A stretch of 64,000 nt of DNA from an uncultured Opitutales bacterium (GTDB lineage Bacteria > Verrucomicrobiota > Verrucomicrobiia > Opitutales > Seribacteraceae), in the NCBI GenBank assembly GCA_943789375.1, contig CALSTX010000003.1:81816-145815 (forward strand), given 5' to 3'. A program made the position numbers and the translations under genes. Shown one piece after another: positions 1-9,300 of the stretch. Position 1 is the first letter of the stretch, and each line of letters opens with the position of its first letter. The notes under the pieces are model-generated. The model did not search any database. It was not told where the DNA came from and saw only the letters and a program-made list of their open reading frames with translations.

Positions 1-132
1 CACGGCTGAAGGTTCAAAGTATGCTTCGATTTGCACTTGTGGTTGCTGCCCAGAGGATGCAGTAAGCATACTTAAAGCAAAGATATAGTATGTGAGCGTC
101 TTAAAGCAGAAATATCGGTGGAGTAGATTCAT
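1..132 (-). CDS. batD: BatD-like protein, N-terminal fragment (runs off the window)
   Basis: An ATG at 132-130 opens a frame that stays open to the window edge (44 codons). It starts directly against the stop codon of the upstream batB fusion gene, with no base between them. The visible residues form a signal peptide (basic MNLLHRYFCFK, then a hydrophobic stretch ending in ALSMLTASSG), followed by QQPQVQIEAYFEPSAV, which resembles the start of the first beta domain of BatD proteins. BatD is normally a large exported protein with beta-sandwich domains and a C-terminal membrane anchor, encoded next to BatA and BatB. The identity rests on position and about 20 residues of mature sequence, so it is probable rather than proven. 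Confidence 0.62.
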   Translation of the reverse strand, partial: MNLLHRYFCFKTLTYYIFALSMLTASSGQQPQVQIEAYFEPSAV

Positions 133-2544
133 TTAGTAGTCTCTCCCATTTTTCAAAATTCCAGCTGGACGCAAGGCTTGCTCAAGAGGCTCACTTTTTG
201 ATTCCGTTTCTTGAAGAAGCCTTTCATACAAGGCATTGATTTCTTGTGGCACTTGGTCCGCTTGTGACTCACTTTCTTGATTTTCAGAGTTTTCTTCTTC
301 CTCTTCCCCCTGATTTTCAGGTTTGGCTTGTTCCTGCGGGGAAGATTGCGGTTCACCTTGTTGGTTTGATTTATCGTGAACTCCAAAATTGAGATTATCT
401 GACTGAGACCCAAAATCAACCCAGGTCAGGTAGGCTTTTCTTTCTTCGATCGGGTAAGTTATATTGGCATCAGAGTTTTCCAAAGCAATGTGCACTGAAT
501 GTTGACCTGGTGGGACAGGAAAATGAAATCTCCCATCCTGTGACGGTTTGATTGAAGTCTCATTTTCATCCAGCTGAAAGTTTCCGTTGGTATCGAGAAA
601 AACTGAAGCAGCAGAGTAGCCAGTTTCATTTGTATCTCTGTGGCCATTAGCATTCTTGTCCGCCCAAATTTCACCCTTTATAGTCGGAGCAGTTCGATAG
701 GGAATCAGTAAGGAGTAGGATCCGGCTTTTCTGAAATCTAATAAATGATTTCTTACAGTAGATGAGTTGAGCGGGGGAGGAGGGGGGGGGAAGAGAGGAA
801 CCAAATAACTATTTTGAGTGAGATTCTGATCAGCGAGTTTTGACGCAATCGTGATATTTGTGGGATAAGTCCCAGAAATCCATTCAAATATAAAGTTTCC
901 TTCTTGGTTCGTCGGTATTTGGGGTTCTGTGGTTGCATTTAGGTCACCATTATTATCTTTATCCCAAAAAATTATTCCTTTCAGCCCGGGTTCATTTTTT
1001 TGGAGTAGACCATCCCCATTCCTATCTTTCCATATTTTCCCTTTGATTAAGCAAACAAAAGACTGGATTCTTTTTTCAATTTGATCCTTGAGCGAATTAA
1101 GATTCAGGGAAGCTTTTTCATTCCCATCCAATTCATAAGCAGACTCGTAAAAGCCCAAGGCTTTTTCCCAAGTTTTTCTAGCTTCTGTGACATTTTGTTG
1201 ATCTAAATGAAAATTGGTTTTTTCGTAATAAATATTTCCAAGCCCGTTAAGAGCGATTGACTGAAGACTTGGGTCATCTACGGACGAGTCTACGGAACTC
1301 TCGAGAAATTTTTCTGCTTCCTGTAAATATTCGGCTTCGAGGTGGGCAAGTCCTGTGTTTAATAAAAGCTTGGAGTCAACTTCTTTACCCGAGCTTCTAG
1401 AGGCATTAATTTCAAGCTCATAAAATTGAGCCGCCTTGTCAGCATTCCCTCGATCTAGTTCCTCCTCCGCTCTTTCTATGTTATCTCTCTTGAAACAACC
1501 GAGGAAAAGAAAAAAAGGCAGAGTTTTTAAAGCCAAGTTTTTCCCATATTTTTTGGCATTAGGCACAAGGGTGTCCAAAAAAAGAAAAAGTAGTGCCAGC
1601 AGTACAAAAGGTTGAAACCTTTCAATTGGTAAGCTTGTCGATAATTGTTCTTTTTTTCGCTTTTGACCAATGCTTTGTAGAATCTCAAAAGCTTTGGCTA
1701 GTCCTTCTCCCGTTGGTCCAAGATTGAAATATCTCCCCTTGGTCGCCTTGGCTATTTTTTGAAGGGATCCAGGATCCATCTTCGTAACAATTATTTCCCC
1801 ATTTCTATCTTTAAGGAAATTTTTGGCAGGCATATGAAACGGGTCGGTTGGGATAAAAGAACCTTCTGGAGAACCCACTCCAATCGTGTAAATTTTAATT
1901 CCTTCTGCTTGGGCTTTCTTGGCCCTTTTTAAGCCTTCACCTTCTAAGTCTTCTCCATCTGAAAGAAGAATTAAGAATCGATCATTGTCGTCTTTGGCAA
2001 ATGATCTGGAAGCTTCATCAATAGGTAACGCTAAATTGGTACCAGGTGTTTTAATAATACCGGCGTCTAGGTCCTCTAAAGTTTTTAGAAAAGCCTGGTG
2101 ATCTAAAGTCAGAGGACATTGTAGGAAAGAGGATCCTGAAAAGGCAATAAGTCCGAGCCGGTCACTTTTTACTTTTTCCAACAAGTTCCGGATGCCAAGT
2201 TTAACCCGTTCGAGCCTGTTCGGGTTAACATCTCGTGAAAGCATGCTTTTAGATACATCCACAGCAATTAAAATGTCTATTCCGCGGGGTGTGGCTAATC
2301 TCTGCTTTGTACCCCACTGAGGTCTTGCCAATGCAATGAATGACAATATGAGGGCAAGGGCAATTAACAACAGCTTTAGGTTGCGTTGTGTGAGGGAGGA
2401 CTTGGGGACTAGTTTTTTTAAATGTTTTTGAGCAATAAGAGTTCGAAGTCTTTTCTGCTTTGCTTTTTCGGAGAATCGAAAGAGGAGCAAAATGAACAGG
2501 AGGATAATGGCCCCTAAATAAAGAATTTCAATTTCGGCTACCAT
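133..2544 (-). CDS. BatB-type VWA protein fused to a BatC-like TPR segment and two SdrD-like repeats
   Basis: An 803-residue membrane protein. Residues about 6-23 and 57-73 are membrane helices. A von Willebrand A domain follows (about 89-290) with an intact metal site, DVSKS at 96-100. Another helix lies at about 311-327, where an ordinary BatB would end. Here the chain continues with a hydrophobic run ending TLPFFLFLGC (Cys350), which looks like a lipoprotein signal left inside the protein. TPR-like helices follow (about 351-490), as in BatC. Then come two repeats with IWKDRNGDG (about 504) and IWADKNANG (about 626) plus NExG motifs, typical of calcium-binding SdrD B-type domains. The tail has a seven-proline run, a Glu/Gln-rich stretch and a last helix. 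The gene starts 2 bases after batA. The VWA part presumably works with BatA and MoxR in envelope stress or complex assembly; the role of the added parts is unknown. Confidence 0.85.
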   Translation of the reverse strand: MVAEIEILYLGAIILLFILLLFRFSEKAKQKRLRTLIAQKHLKKLVPKSSLTQRNLKLLLIALALILSFIALARPQWGTKQRLATPRGIDILIAVDVSKSMLSRDVNPNRLERVKLGIRNLLEKVKSDRLGLIAFSGSSFLQCPLTLDHQAFLKTLEDLDAGIIKTPGTNLALPIDEASRSFAKDDNDRFLILLSDGEDLEGEGLKRAKKAQAEGIKIYTIGVGSPEGSFIPTDPFHMPAKNFLKDRNGEIIVTKMDPGSLQKIAKATKGRYFNLGPTGEGLAKAFEILQSIGQKRKKEQLSTSLPIERFQPFVLLALLFLFLDTLVPNAKKYGKNLALKTLPFFLFLGCFKRDNIERAEEELDRGNADKAAQFYELEINASRSSGKEVDSKLLLNTGLAHLEAEYLQEAEKFLESSVDSSVDDPSLQSIALNGLGNIYYEKTNFHLDQQNVTEARKTWEKALGFYESAYELDGNEKASLNLNSLKDQIEKRIQSFVCLIKGKIWKDRNGDGLLQKNEPGLKGIIFWDKDNNGDLNATTEPQIPTNQEGNFIFEWISGTYPTNITIASKLADQNLTQNSYLVPLFPPPPPPLNSSTVRNHLLDFRKAGSYSLLIPYRTAPTIKGEIWADKNANGHRDTNETGYSAASVFLDTNGNFQLDENETSIKPSQDGRFHFPVPPGQHSVHIALENSDANITYPIEERKAYLTWVDFGSQSDNLNFGVHDKSNQQGEPQSSPQEQAKPENQGEEEEENSENQESESQADQVPQEINALYERLLQETESKSEPLEQALRPAGILKNGRDY

Positions 2545-2546
2545 CT

Positions 2547-3605
2547 TTACGGAATTTTCATTAACAAAGTTCTAGCCAAAACAAATTCTAGTAAAAGGAA
2601 CAGGATGGCAAGTATGAGAGTCCACTGAAAAAGGTCATCAAAAAGTGCGTTCACATGAATTTTAACTTCGGTTTTTTCAAGCCTATCAATTTCTTCATAA
2701 ATCGAACGAAGTGATTCCCTATTTTTAGCTTCGTAAAAGCGGGCATCAGTCTTGGAGGAAATCTTTTTTAATATTTCTTTATCGACGGGGTAATCAGCGA
2801 CCTGAATGACAGGTCTGCCATTGGCATATCGCATTAGATCTTTTGTGGATGGGTCAAATAAGTAAGTCTTAGTCCGACTATTTGTCCCAATGGCAATGGT
2901 GTAAATCTTGATTTTGTCTTGCAAGGCACCTTCCGCAAAAACGAGAGGGCTGTGTTGTGGCGCAGGCTCGTCTTTACCATCTGTTAAAAGAATCAAGATT
3001 TTCGATTTTGATTCCAAGGGTCTTAGGCGGTTAATCCCCTCGGCGAGGGCAGAACCAATGTTAGTCCCAGTCTGATGGGTTAATCCGACCCGAAGGCGGG
3101 CAAGATTTTTTTGTAAATGTTCTTTGTCCAGGGTTAACGCACTGACCAGATAGGGATTCACGGAAAAAGCAACCACCCCAATGCGGTCATATGTTCTCTT
3201 TTTAATAAAGTCTTGAAGCACATCTTTGACTACATCTAAACGCGTGACTTCTCCGATTTCCGAATCACTCATGTCTAGTGCAAGCATGGAAGCAGAGAGG
3301 TCGACTGCTAATACAATATCAACCCCACTGGATTCGATCGTCTCTGTACTCTGATCAAGTTGAGGACGTGCAAGGGAAAGAATGAGTAAAAAAAGACAGC
3401 AGTAGCGAAAAAACATGAGGATCCACAAGTATCTTTCTCTTCCAGTATTCTTTACTTTTTCAATCTTGGAAAGACTTGAAAAACGAACAGTCAGAGAGGT
3501 CGAACCCCTCTTACTTCGAATCCAAATTAAGATTGGAATTACTAAAAGCAGGAAAAGCCAATACGGCTCGGCAAAGCGTAAATTTTGCAGCACTGTAAGG
3601 ATCAT
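2547..3605 (-). CDS. batA: BatA-type VWA membrane protein
   Basis: A 352-residue protein with the BatA layout: an N-terminal helix pair (about 12-30 and 60-79), a VWA domain with the metal-binding DLSAS at 102-106, and a C-terminal membrane helix (about 326-346). Its start codon overlaps the stop of the upstream gene in an ATGA, and the batB fusion begins 2 bases after its stop, so the three are very likely translated together. BatA proteins expose the VWA domain to the periplasm and are found with MoxR ATPases and DUF58 proteins. Their substrates are not well defined, and the aerotolerance role reported in Bacteroides may not apply here. Confidence 0.88.
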   Translation of the reverse strand: MILTVLQNLRFAEPYWLFLLLVIPILIWIRSKRGSTSLTVRFSSLSKIEKVKNTGRERYLWILMFFRYCCLFLLILSLARPQLDQSTETIESSGVDIVLAVDLSASMLALDMSDSEIGEVTRLDVVKDVLQDFIKKRTYDRIGVVAFSVNPYLVSALTLDKEHLQKNLARLRVGLTHQTGTNIGSALAEGINRLRPLESKSKILILLTDGKDEPAPQHSPLVFAEGALQDKIKIYTIAIGTNSRTKTYLFDPSTKDLMRYANGRPVIQVADYPVDKEILKKISSKTDARFYEAKNRESLRSIYEEIDRLEKTEVKIHVNALFDDLFQWTLILAILFLLLEFVLARTLLMKIP

Positions 3606-4213
3606 TTTGTTTGAAGGTTCAGATTGCTTTGAAGATCTGATTCTTTTTGTTCTTCCTCAAGTTTTTGCTTGGTATCTTTGACGAAATTCAGGGCTACATG
3701 CACTAATTGTTTGGTTGTTTCCTCCGTAACCTGCTTCTTTGAGTATTTGATTTGGTCCCCTTGTTGAATGAAATCTTGCAGTGTTTCCTCATAGCGATTT
3801 TTGAAAAAGGAATGACTTGCAATCTCACGCATAAATTCTTCCCCCGTTAATTCCATAGCTGGTAAATTAAAAAGTCTTTCTACATAAACTCTCAGGATTT
3901 CAGATAATCTAAAAACCAAGGGCTTGGGGGCGATTGACTTCTTTCTTTGTAAATCAGAAATCGCTTGCAGCGCATCTTCGTATGGGTCCGAGGGTGCATC
4001 TTCTACCTTTACATCAACTTTTTCTTTTTTCTTTTTTAAAAAATACCATACTGCCAGCCCCATTAAAATTACAGCAAGGAGTACTAGAATAGTAATCAGA
4101 TTTTCTTTTAAAATTTCGTTTAATGACTTAAAAATTGGAAGTGGTGCATCCTTTTGGACATTATCGTCTAATAGATAATCTGCAGTGGTTTGGGCAATGG
4201 AGGCAATTAACAT
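3602..4213 (-). CDS. DUF4381-like membrane protein of the Bat/MoxR cluster
   Basis: A 203-residue protein with a short N-terminal segment, one clear membrane helix at about 38-58 followed by a lysine-rich stop-transfer run (KKKKEK), and a helical cytoplasmic domain containing RVYVERLFNLPAMELTGEEF. Small membrane proteins of this shape, often labelled DUF4381, lie between DUF58 and batA genes in many bacteria. It shares one base with the DUF58 gene upstream (TAATG) and four with batA downstream (ATGA). The family label comes from context and general pattern; no enzymatic motif is visible. Confidence 0.7.
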   Translation of the reverse strand: MLIASIAQTTADYLLDDNVQKDAPLPIFKSLNEILKENLITILVLLAVILMGLAVWYFLKKKKEKVDVKVEDAPSDPYEDALQAISDLQRKKSIAPKPLVFRLSEILRVYVERLFNLPAMELTGEEFMREIASHSFFKNRYEETLQDFIQQGDQIKYSKKQVTEETTKQLVHVALNFVKDTKQKLEEEQKESDLQSNLNLQTK

Positions 4214-5145
4214 TATCGGTTCCTCCTGCTTTTTCTCATTTGAAAGAATTCTTTAAGAATCTTTACGAAATCTGATTCAGTGGAGAACGAGAACAAATCA
4301 ATTCCTCGTCTTTTGAGTCTCTGTTCAAATCGGGTACGGGTTTCGCTAGATAACTTGGCGAATTCTTGAGTGAAACCCTCCCTGCTCGTGTCCACCACAA
4401 TAGTTTCTCCGGTTTCAGAATCTTCTAAATGTATGATTCCAAGCGGAGGGAATGATTTTTCGTAACGGTCAAACACATGACCGCAGATCAAATCATGCTT
4501 TCTTCGAGTAGATGCAATTTCTTTGAAAAATAGATCTTCTGCCTGTTGTCTTTCTTCTTTGTATTCTGGAATAATAAAATCTGAGAGAAGGAATACTACA
4601 GCTCGTCTGCGCAATACATGATTAATAAACCTGAGCCCACCATTGATATCGGTACCCACATTTTTATTTCGGTGAAACAGGATCTCGCGCAAGATGCGGA
4701 GTACATGCTTTTGTCCCTTGGCAGGTGGAAGGTAAATTTCCACTTCGTTGGAGAAAAGAAGAAGGCTTACCTTATCTCCGTTCCGATTTGCGGCGAATGC
4801 TAGCAATGCACCGAGCTCTGCAAGTCTCTCTCTTTTGCTTCTTTTCTTTGATCCAAAAGATCCGCTCTCACTGATATCGATAGCCAATAAAATAGTGAGC
4901 TCCCTTTCTTCCCGGAATTGTTTAACAAAGGGCACACCCATTTTGGCAGTCACATTCCAATCAATCGATCTTACCTCATCGCCCGGTTGATATTCCCGAA
5001 CTTCTTCAAAATCGATCCCTTGCCCCTTAAATGCACTGTGGTAAGAGCCTGCCAAGGCTTCGGAAACAAGTCGATTCGATCGAATTTCTATTTGCCTGAC
5101 TTGCTTGAGGATATTTCTGGTGAAATCTTGATCCGAATCATCCAT
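4213..5145 (-). CDS. DUF58 domain protein (VWA-like, MoxR partner)
   Basis: A 310-residue soluble protein with the DUF58 signature REYQPGDEVRSIDWNVTAK near residues 49-67, followed by a VWA-like fold whose metal site reads DISESGS. DUF58 proteins are regularly encoded directly after MoxR ATPases and are thought to link the ATPase to VWA-domain clients. The ATG at 5145 has an AGG about 9 bases upstream. The gene begins 35 bases after the moxR stop and overlaps the following gene by one base. No transmembrane segment is seen, whereas some DUF58 proteins carry an N-terminal membrane pair. Confidence 0.88.
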   Translation of the reverse strand: MDDSDQDFTRNILKQVRQIEIRSNRLVSEALAGSYHSAFKGQGIDFEEVREYQPGDEVRSIDWNVTAKMGVPFVKQFREERELTILLAIDISESGSFGSKKRSKRERLAELGALLAFAANRNGDKVSLLLFSNEVEIYLPPAKGQKHVLRILREILFHRNKNVGTDINGGLRFINHVLRRRAVVFLLSDFIIPEYKEERQQAEDLFFKEIASTRRKHDLICGHVFDRYEKSFPPLGIIHLEDSETGETIVVDTSREGFTQEFAKLSSETRTRFEQRLKRRGIDLFSFSTESDFVKILKEFFQMRKSRRNR

Positions 5146-5180
5146 AAGTCTTAACCTGCACTAAGGGGTAATAAAATTGC

Positions 5181-6191
5181 TCAGGGGACAGGAACTGTTT
5201 CAAAGATTTTCTTTATAATATCATCACTGGAAATATCTTCAGCTTCGGCCTCATAACTGACAATAATGCGGTGTCGAAGCACATCGAAACCAATGTCCTT
5301 GATGTCTTGGGGTGTTACAAAACTTCTTCCTTGCATGAAGGCATGGGCTTTGGAGGCAAGTGCGAGGCTTATTGTTGCCCGAGGGGATGCTCCAAATCTT
5401 ATAAAAGCACTCAATTCAGATGCGCCAAATTGATCTGGATTCCGAGTGGATTGGACAACATCCACGAGGTAGCCCTTTAATTTATCATCTAGGTAGATTT
5501 CATCGACAAATTTACGGGATTTGAAAATTGTTTCTGCATCCACAACAGGGCTAACATCATGACGAACGGAAACATTTGCGTTCGATTCCAGAATTTTTAA
5601 TTCTTCATCTCTACTCGGGTAGTCTACCACTAATTTTAGCATGAAGCGATCCATCTGTGCCTCGGGAAGAGGGTAGGTTCCTTCTTGGTCAATTGGATTT
5701 TCTGTAGCAAGCACCAGGAAAGGCTTGGGTAGCATAAAAGTCTCGTCACCAATAGTTACCTGTCTTTCCTGCATACCTTCCAAGAGAGCGCTTTGTACTT
5801 TTGCAGGGGCCCGATTAATTTCATCAGCTAACAGAAGGTTGGTGAAAATAGGCCCTTTTTTCGTGGTGAACTCTCCTTGGTTAGGGCTGTAGATTAAGGT
5901 GCCCACCACATCTGCCGGTAAAAGGTCTGGAGTGAACTGTATGCGCTTAAAATCAGCCCGTATACATTGGGAGAGAGTTTTGACTGCCAAGGTTTTAGCA
6001 AGTCCGGGAACCCCTTCTAAAAGTACATGACCATTTGCGAGTAAACCAAGAATTAAACGGTCTACGAGGTATTTTTGACCGATGATGACTCGGCCAATTT
6101 CCTGCCGCAGCAGATCTACCCATGCGGCTTCGTTTCGTATTTTTTCCTGTGCTTCAGGAGCAGGAGGTATAGATTTGTTTTCTTCGCTCAT
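5181..6191 (-). CDS. moxR: MoxR-family AAA+ ATPase
   Basis: A 336-residue AAA+ ATPase. The Walker A motif is GVPGLAKT at 60-67, Walker B is LLLADEIN at about 120, and sensor 1 lies in LVLATENPIDQEGTYPLPEAQ, followed by MDRFM. This is the usual length and motif order of the MoxR family, chaperone-like ATPases that act with VWA-domain proteins. It is the first gene of the Bat cluster and diverges from the adenylate cyclase gene across a 154-base gap, which should hold the promoters of both. I could not pick a convincing -35/-10 pair there. Confidence 0.95.
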   Translation of the reverse strand: MSEENKSIPPAPEAQEKIRNEAAWVDLLRQEIGRVIIGQKYLVDRLILGLLANGHVLLEGVPGLAKTLAVKTLSQCIRADFKRIQFTPDLLPADVVGTLIYSPNQGEFTTKKGPIFTNLLLADEINRAPAKVQSALLEGMQERQVTIGDETFMLPKPFLVLATENPIDQEGTYPLPEAQMDRFMLKLVVDYPSRDEELKILESNANVSVRHDVSPVVDAETIFKSRKFVDEIYLDDKLKGYLVDVVQSTRNPDQFGASELSAFIRFGASPRATISLALASKAHAFMQGRSFVTPQDIKDIGFDVLRHRIIVSYEAEAEDISSDDIIKKIFETVPVP

Positions 6192-6345
6192 AATTTTAAA
6201 TTACAAGAAGTAGAGCGTAAACAATCAGAGGATTTGTCCAAGATAAATCCGAATGTATTTAATTCTGATACTTTTCTTCTTGCCGATAACGACATCCAGT
6301 GGATTGAATGTGGTATCTTTTTAATAGAACGAAATACGAAAAAGA

Positions 6346-9300
6346 ATGAAATTTAGCAAAGAATCTAAGAATACTTTTTTATGTTTGCTCATCATCCCTT
6401 TGGTTTGGGTTGTCCTAAACCATTTTGGTTATTTGGATTTTTTGAAAACGAAGTCACTCGATTGGAGACTTCAATTTCGGGGCGAAATTCAGCAGGAAAT
6501 TGCCAGTGAAGAAGGAGGCATGGTTCAAGTGGAAGATAATAAATCTCTTCCCCGAATTCCTAAGGTGACCTATGTGAATTTTGATGCGTCTACTCTCGCA
6601 ATGGATGGCGTGGGGGAAAGACCATGGGACCGGGCATTCTTTCGCGATACCGCTCTCGCTTTGATTGAGCGGGGGAATGCGCGAGTCTTGGGTTTCGACT
6701 TTGGCTTTACTCCGAAAAGTATGTCGAAAATGGTTCCCCGTGAAAATTCTTATCGTAGTGATGATGCGATTGGGGAACTTGTGAAGAAATACCCTGACCG
6801 GGTTGTACTTGGTTGTCTTTATTCAGGGGTTCCTACCCAATTTGTTAAGCCGACGGGGGTGAGTGCATTCCCGCCTTTTTTCTATGATGGATTTTCTTTA
6901 AAAGAATCCGTGAGGTCCGAAAAATACCATTACCCTGAGTCTCCAACTTATCCCTTACTGAGTTATCAAAATGGAAAATACTTGGGTAGGGTTGGTTCTT
7001 TTACCGTGCCCCCGTTCCGTGCGGTTGATGAGATCCCAAGATGGGTGCCTTTATGGTTTCCTTCCATGGGCAAAGCTCATGCGTACAACTTACTTGGAGG
7101 CAAACAAAGTAAGTTAGATTTTGAATTACCTCAAGATAACCAAGCTCGCATCAATGAGTTGGAGATTAAGCGCCAAAAGCTAATCACTGCGAAAGAGCAA
7201 AAAGTAACAGAAATTACTAAAGCTTCTGAGCAGATCGCTAAGCTTCAAGTGAATAAAGAAAAAATAGATTCTGTGGTTGCTGAGTTAGAAGACCAGAAAA
7301 ATACCGCTAAGGAGTTGAAGAAACAAATTATAACATTTCAAAGCACTCTTCAGGCAAACCAATCATTAGCCACAGTTATTACACCTCAAATTAATCAAAG
7401 AACGCAAAAGCTGAATGGAATCCTTGTCGTTTATCTGTCAGATTTAAACAGGAGCCTCGGGTTATCACCCAATGAAACCAGCAAAGCCGAAAGTCGTATT
7501 GACCAGTTGGATCAAGAAATTTTGAATTTCCAGTCTACTTTGTCTGCAAATCCAGCAATTGCAGCGATTATCAAGCCTCAACTTGAAAAAAGAATATCAG
7601 AAAAAGAAGCACTTGCCCAAACACTCGCAGCCTCTTCGGCTATTTCCGATATTAACTTAAATAATCAACAACAGTCCAAAGCATTGGGTAATCTGGAAAC
7701 ACATTTGGCTGAAAAAAATGAAGAGTCTGCATCCATATCCTCTGGCTTGGCAAAGCGAGCCGGTGCTCTAGTCGAAATCAGGACAGGAATTGATGACCTC
7801 AATCAAAAGGTATCAAGGGTACAACGTGATCTTTTAAGGCTGAAAGGGAAAGCGGATACTGAGCTTATTGAGAGCAACCAAACCTTGCGCTTAGTTTACA
7901 AGGCAAGCGATGATGAAAAAGAAGCCAAGCTTGTGGACTCTCTCCCCAATGAAGTTCCCCTGCGGAGAGACCGAAATGTGTATGCTCTCGGAGTTGAGAG
8001 CCTACTTGCTTATTACGGCCTTGATGAAAAATCGGTCACCATTGATCAAGATGGCACCTTTCAGATCCGATCACTGGCTGATGATATTCTTGTCAGTTGT
8101 AAAATGGAGGAAGGCCAGTTCTTGGAAGTGAATTGGTTTACTCAATGGACTGAAAATTTGGAAGAGAGAAAAATGATGAAAGATGCCAAGAAGGCTTACA
8201 GTGATGGTGATTTTCAAGCTTACACTCGTTTAGTGCCTTCTATTCTTGAGAAATTTTTGAACAGGGTAGATGGAGTTTCAGTTACGAATTCCACGGGAAT
8301 TATCGGAGCCCTTAAAGATTTAGAGCTAGAATCAAGTCTTATTGAAATGGCCGAAAATTTATTGGGGCAAAGACCAGACAATTCAAATATCCCAGGCTTT
8401 GATGATCTTACAAAAGTGGTTGAAGCCATCGCTTATTATTTTATTCCCCCGAGTTTACAGTCGAAGACAAACCCAATGTGCGGGATGCGTGATGTTTTAC
8501 AAAATGCTAAATTTCAGGATCAAGTAACCGCTAAAATTAAAGAACTTGAAAATAAAATAGATAGCCTTCAAGGGCCAAGTGTTATGGGGAAAATCCTTAC
8601 TGGATTGGAGGCTGACCCAGGAAATGAATCTATACTTTTGATGAAAAAACAAGTCGATGAAGCCATTGAAATAAACACTCAAAACTGGGATGAACAAGAA
8701 CAGGAACTTCAACGCATCAATTCGTTTTTCGCTTGTTTTAAAGATTCTATTGTACTCCTCGGACCTGAGGAGAAAACCTTCCAGGACCTTGCTCCCACAC
8801 CTTTAGATAAAGCCTCAGTCCCCAAAGTGAGTGTTCATGGGAATTTGATTAAAACGATGACCACAGGTAAGTATATCACCCGTCCTCATAAATATGTGGA
8901 TCATGTAGCCACAGTCCTGGTTTGCCTGGTGATGGGACTTTTATCAGTGTATCAGGGAAATAGGGCGAGCTTGGTACAGGCAGCGGGAATTTTGATATTG
9001 GTGGGCTTTGTGGTATTTGGGTTATTCACTTTTTCAAATACTCATTTTCTATTACCAATCACAACGCCTGCATGTGCAGGTCTGAGTACTTCTTTCATAG
9101 GGTTAGCCGCAATGGTTGTGATTGAGCAAAAAGCAAAAGGGAAATTAAAAGGTATGTTTGGGAGTTATGTTTCTTCGGACTTAGTCGAGCAGATGGTTGA
9201 TTCTGGGGAAGAACCGAGCCTTGGGGGAGAAGAGACCGCAATCACTGCTTTTTTCAGCGATGTACAGGCATTCTCAAGCTTTTCTGAGCTATTAACTCCT

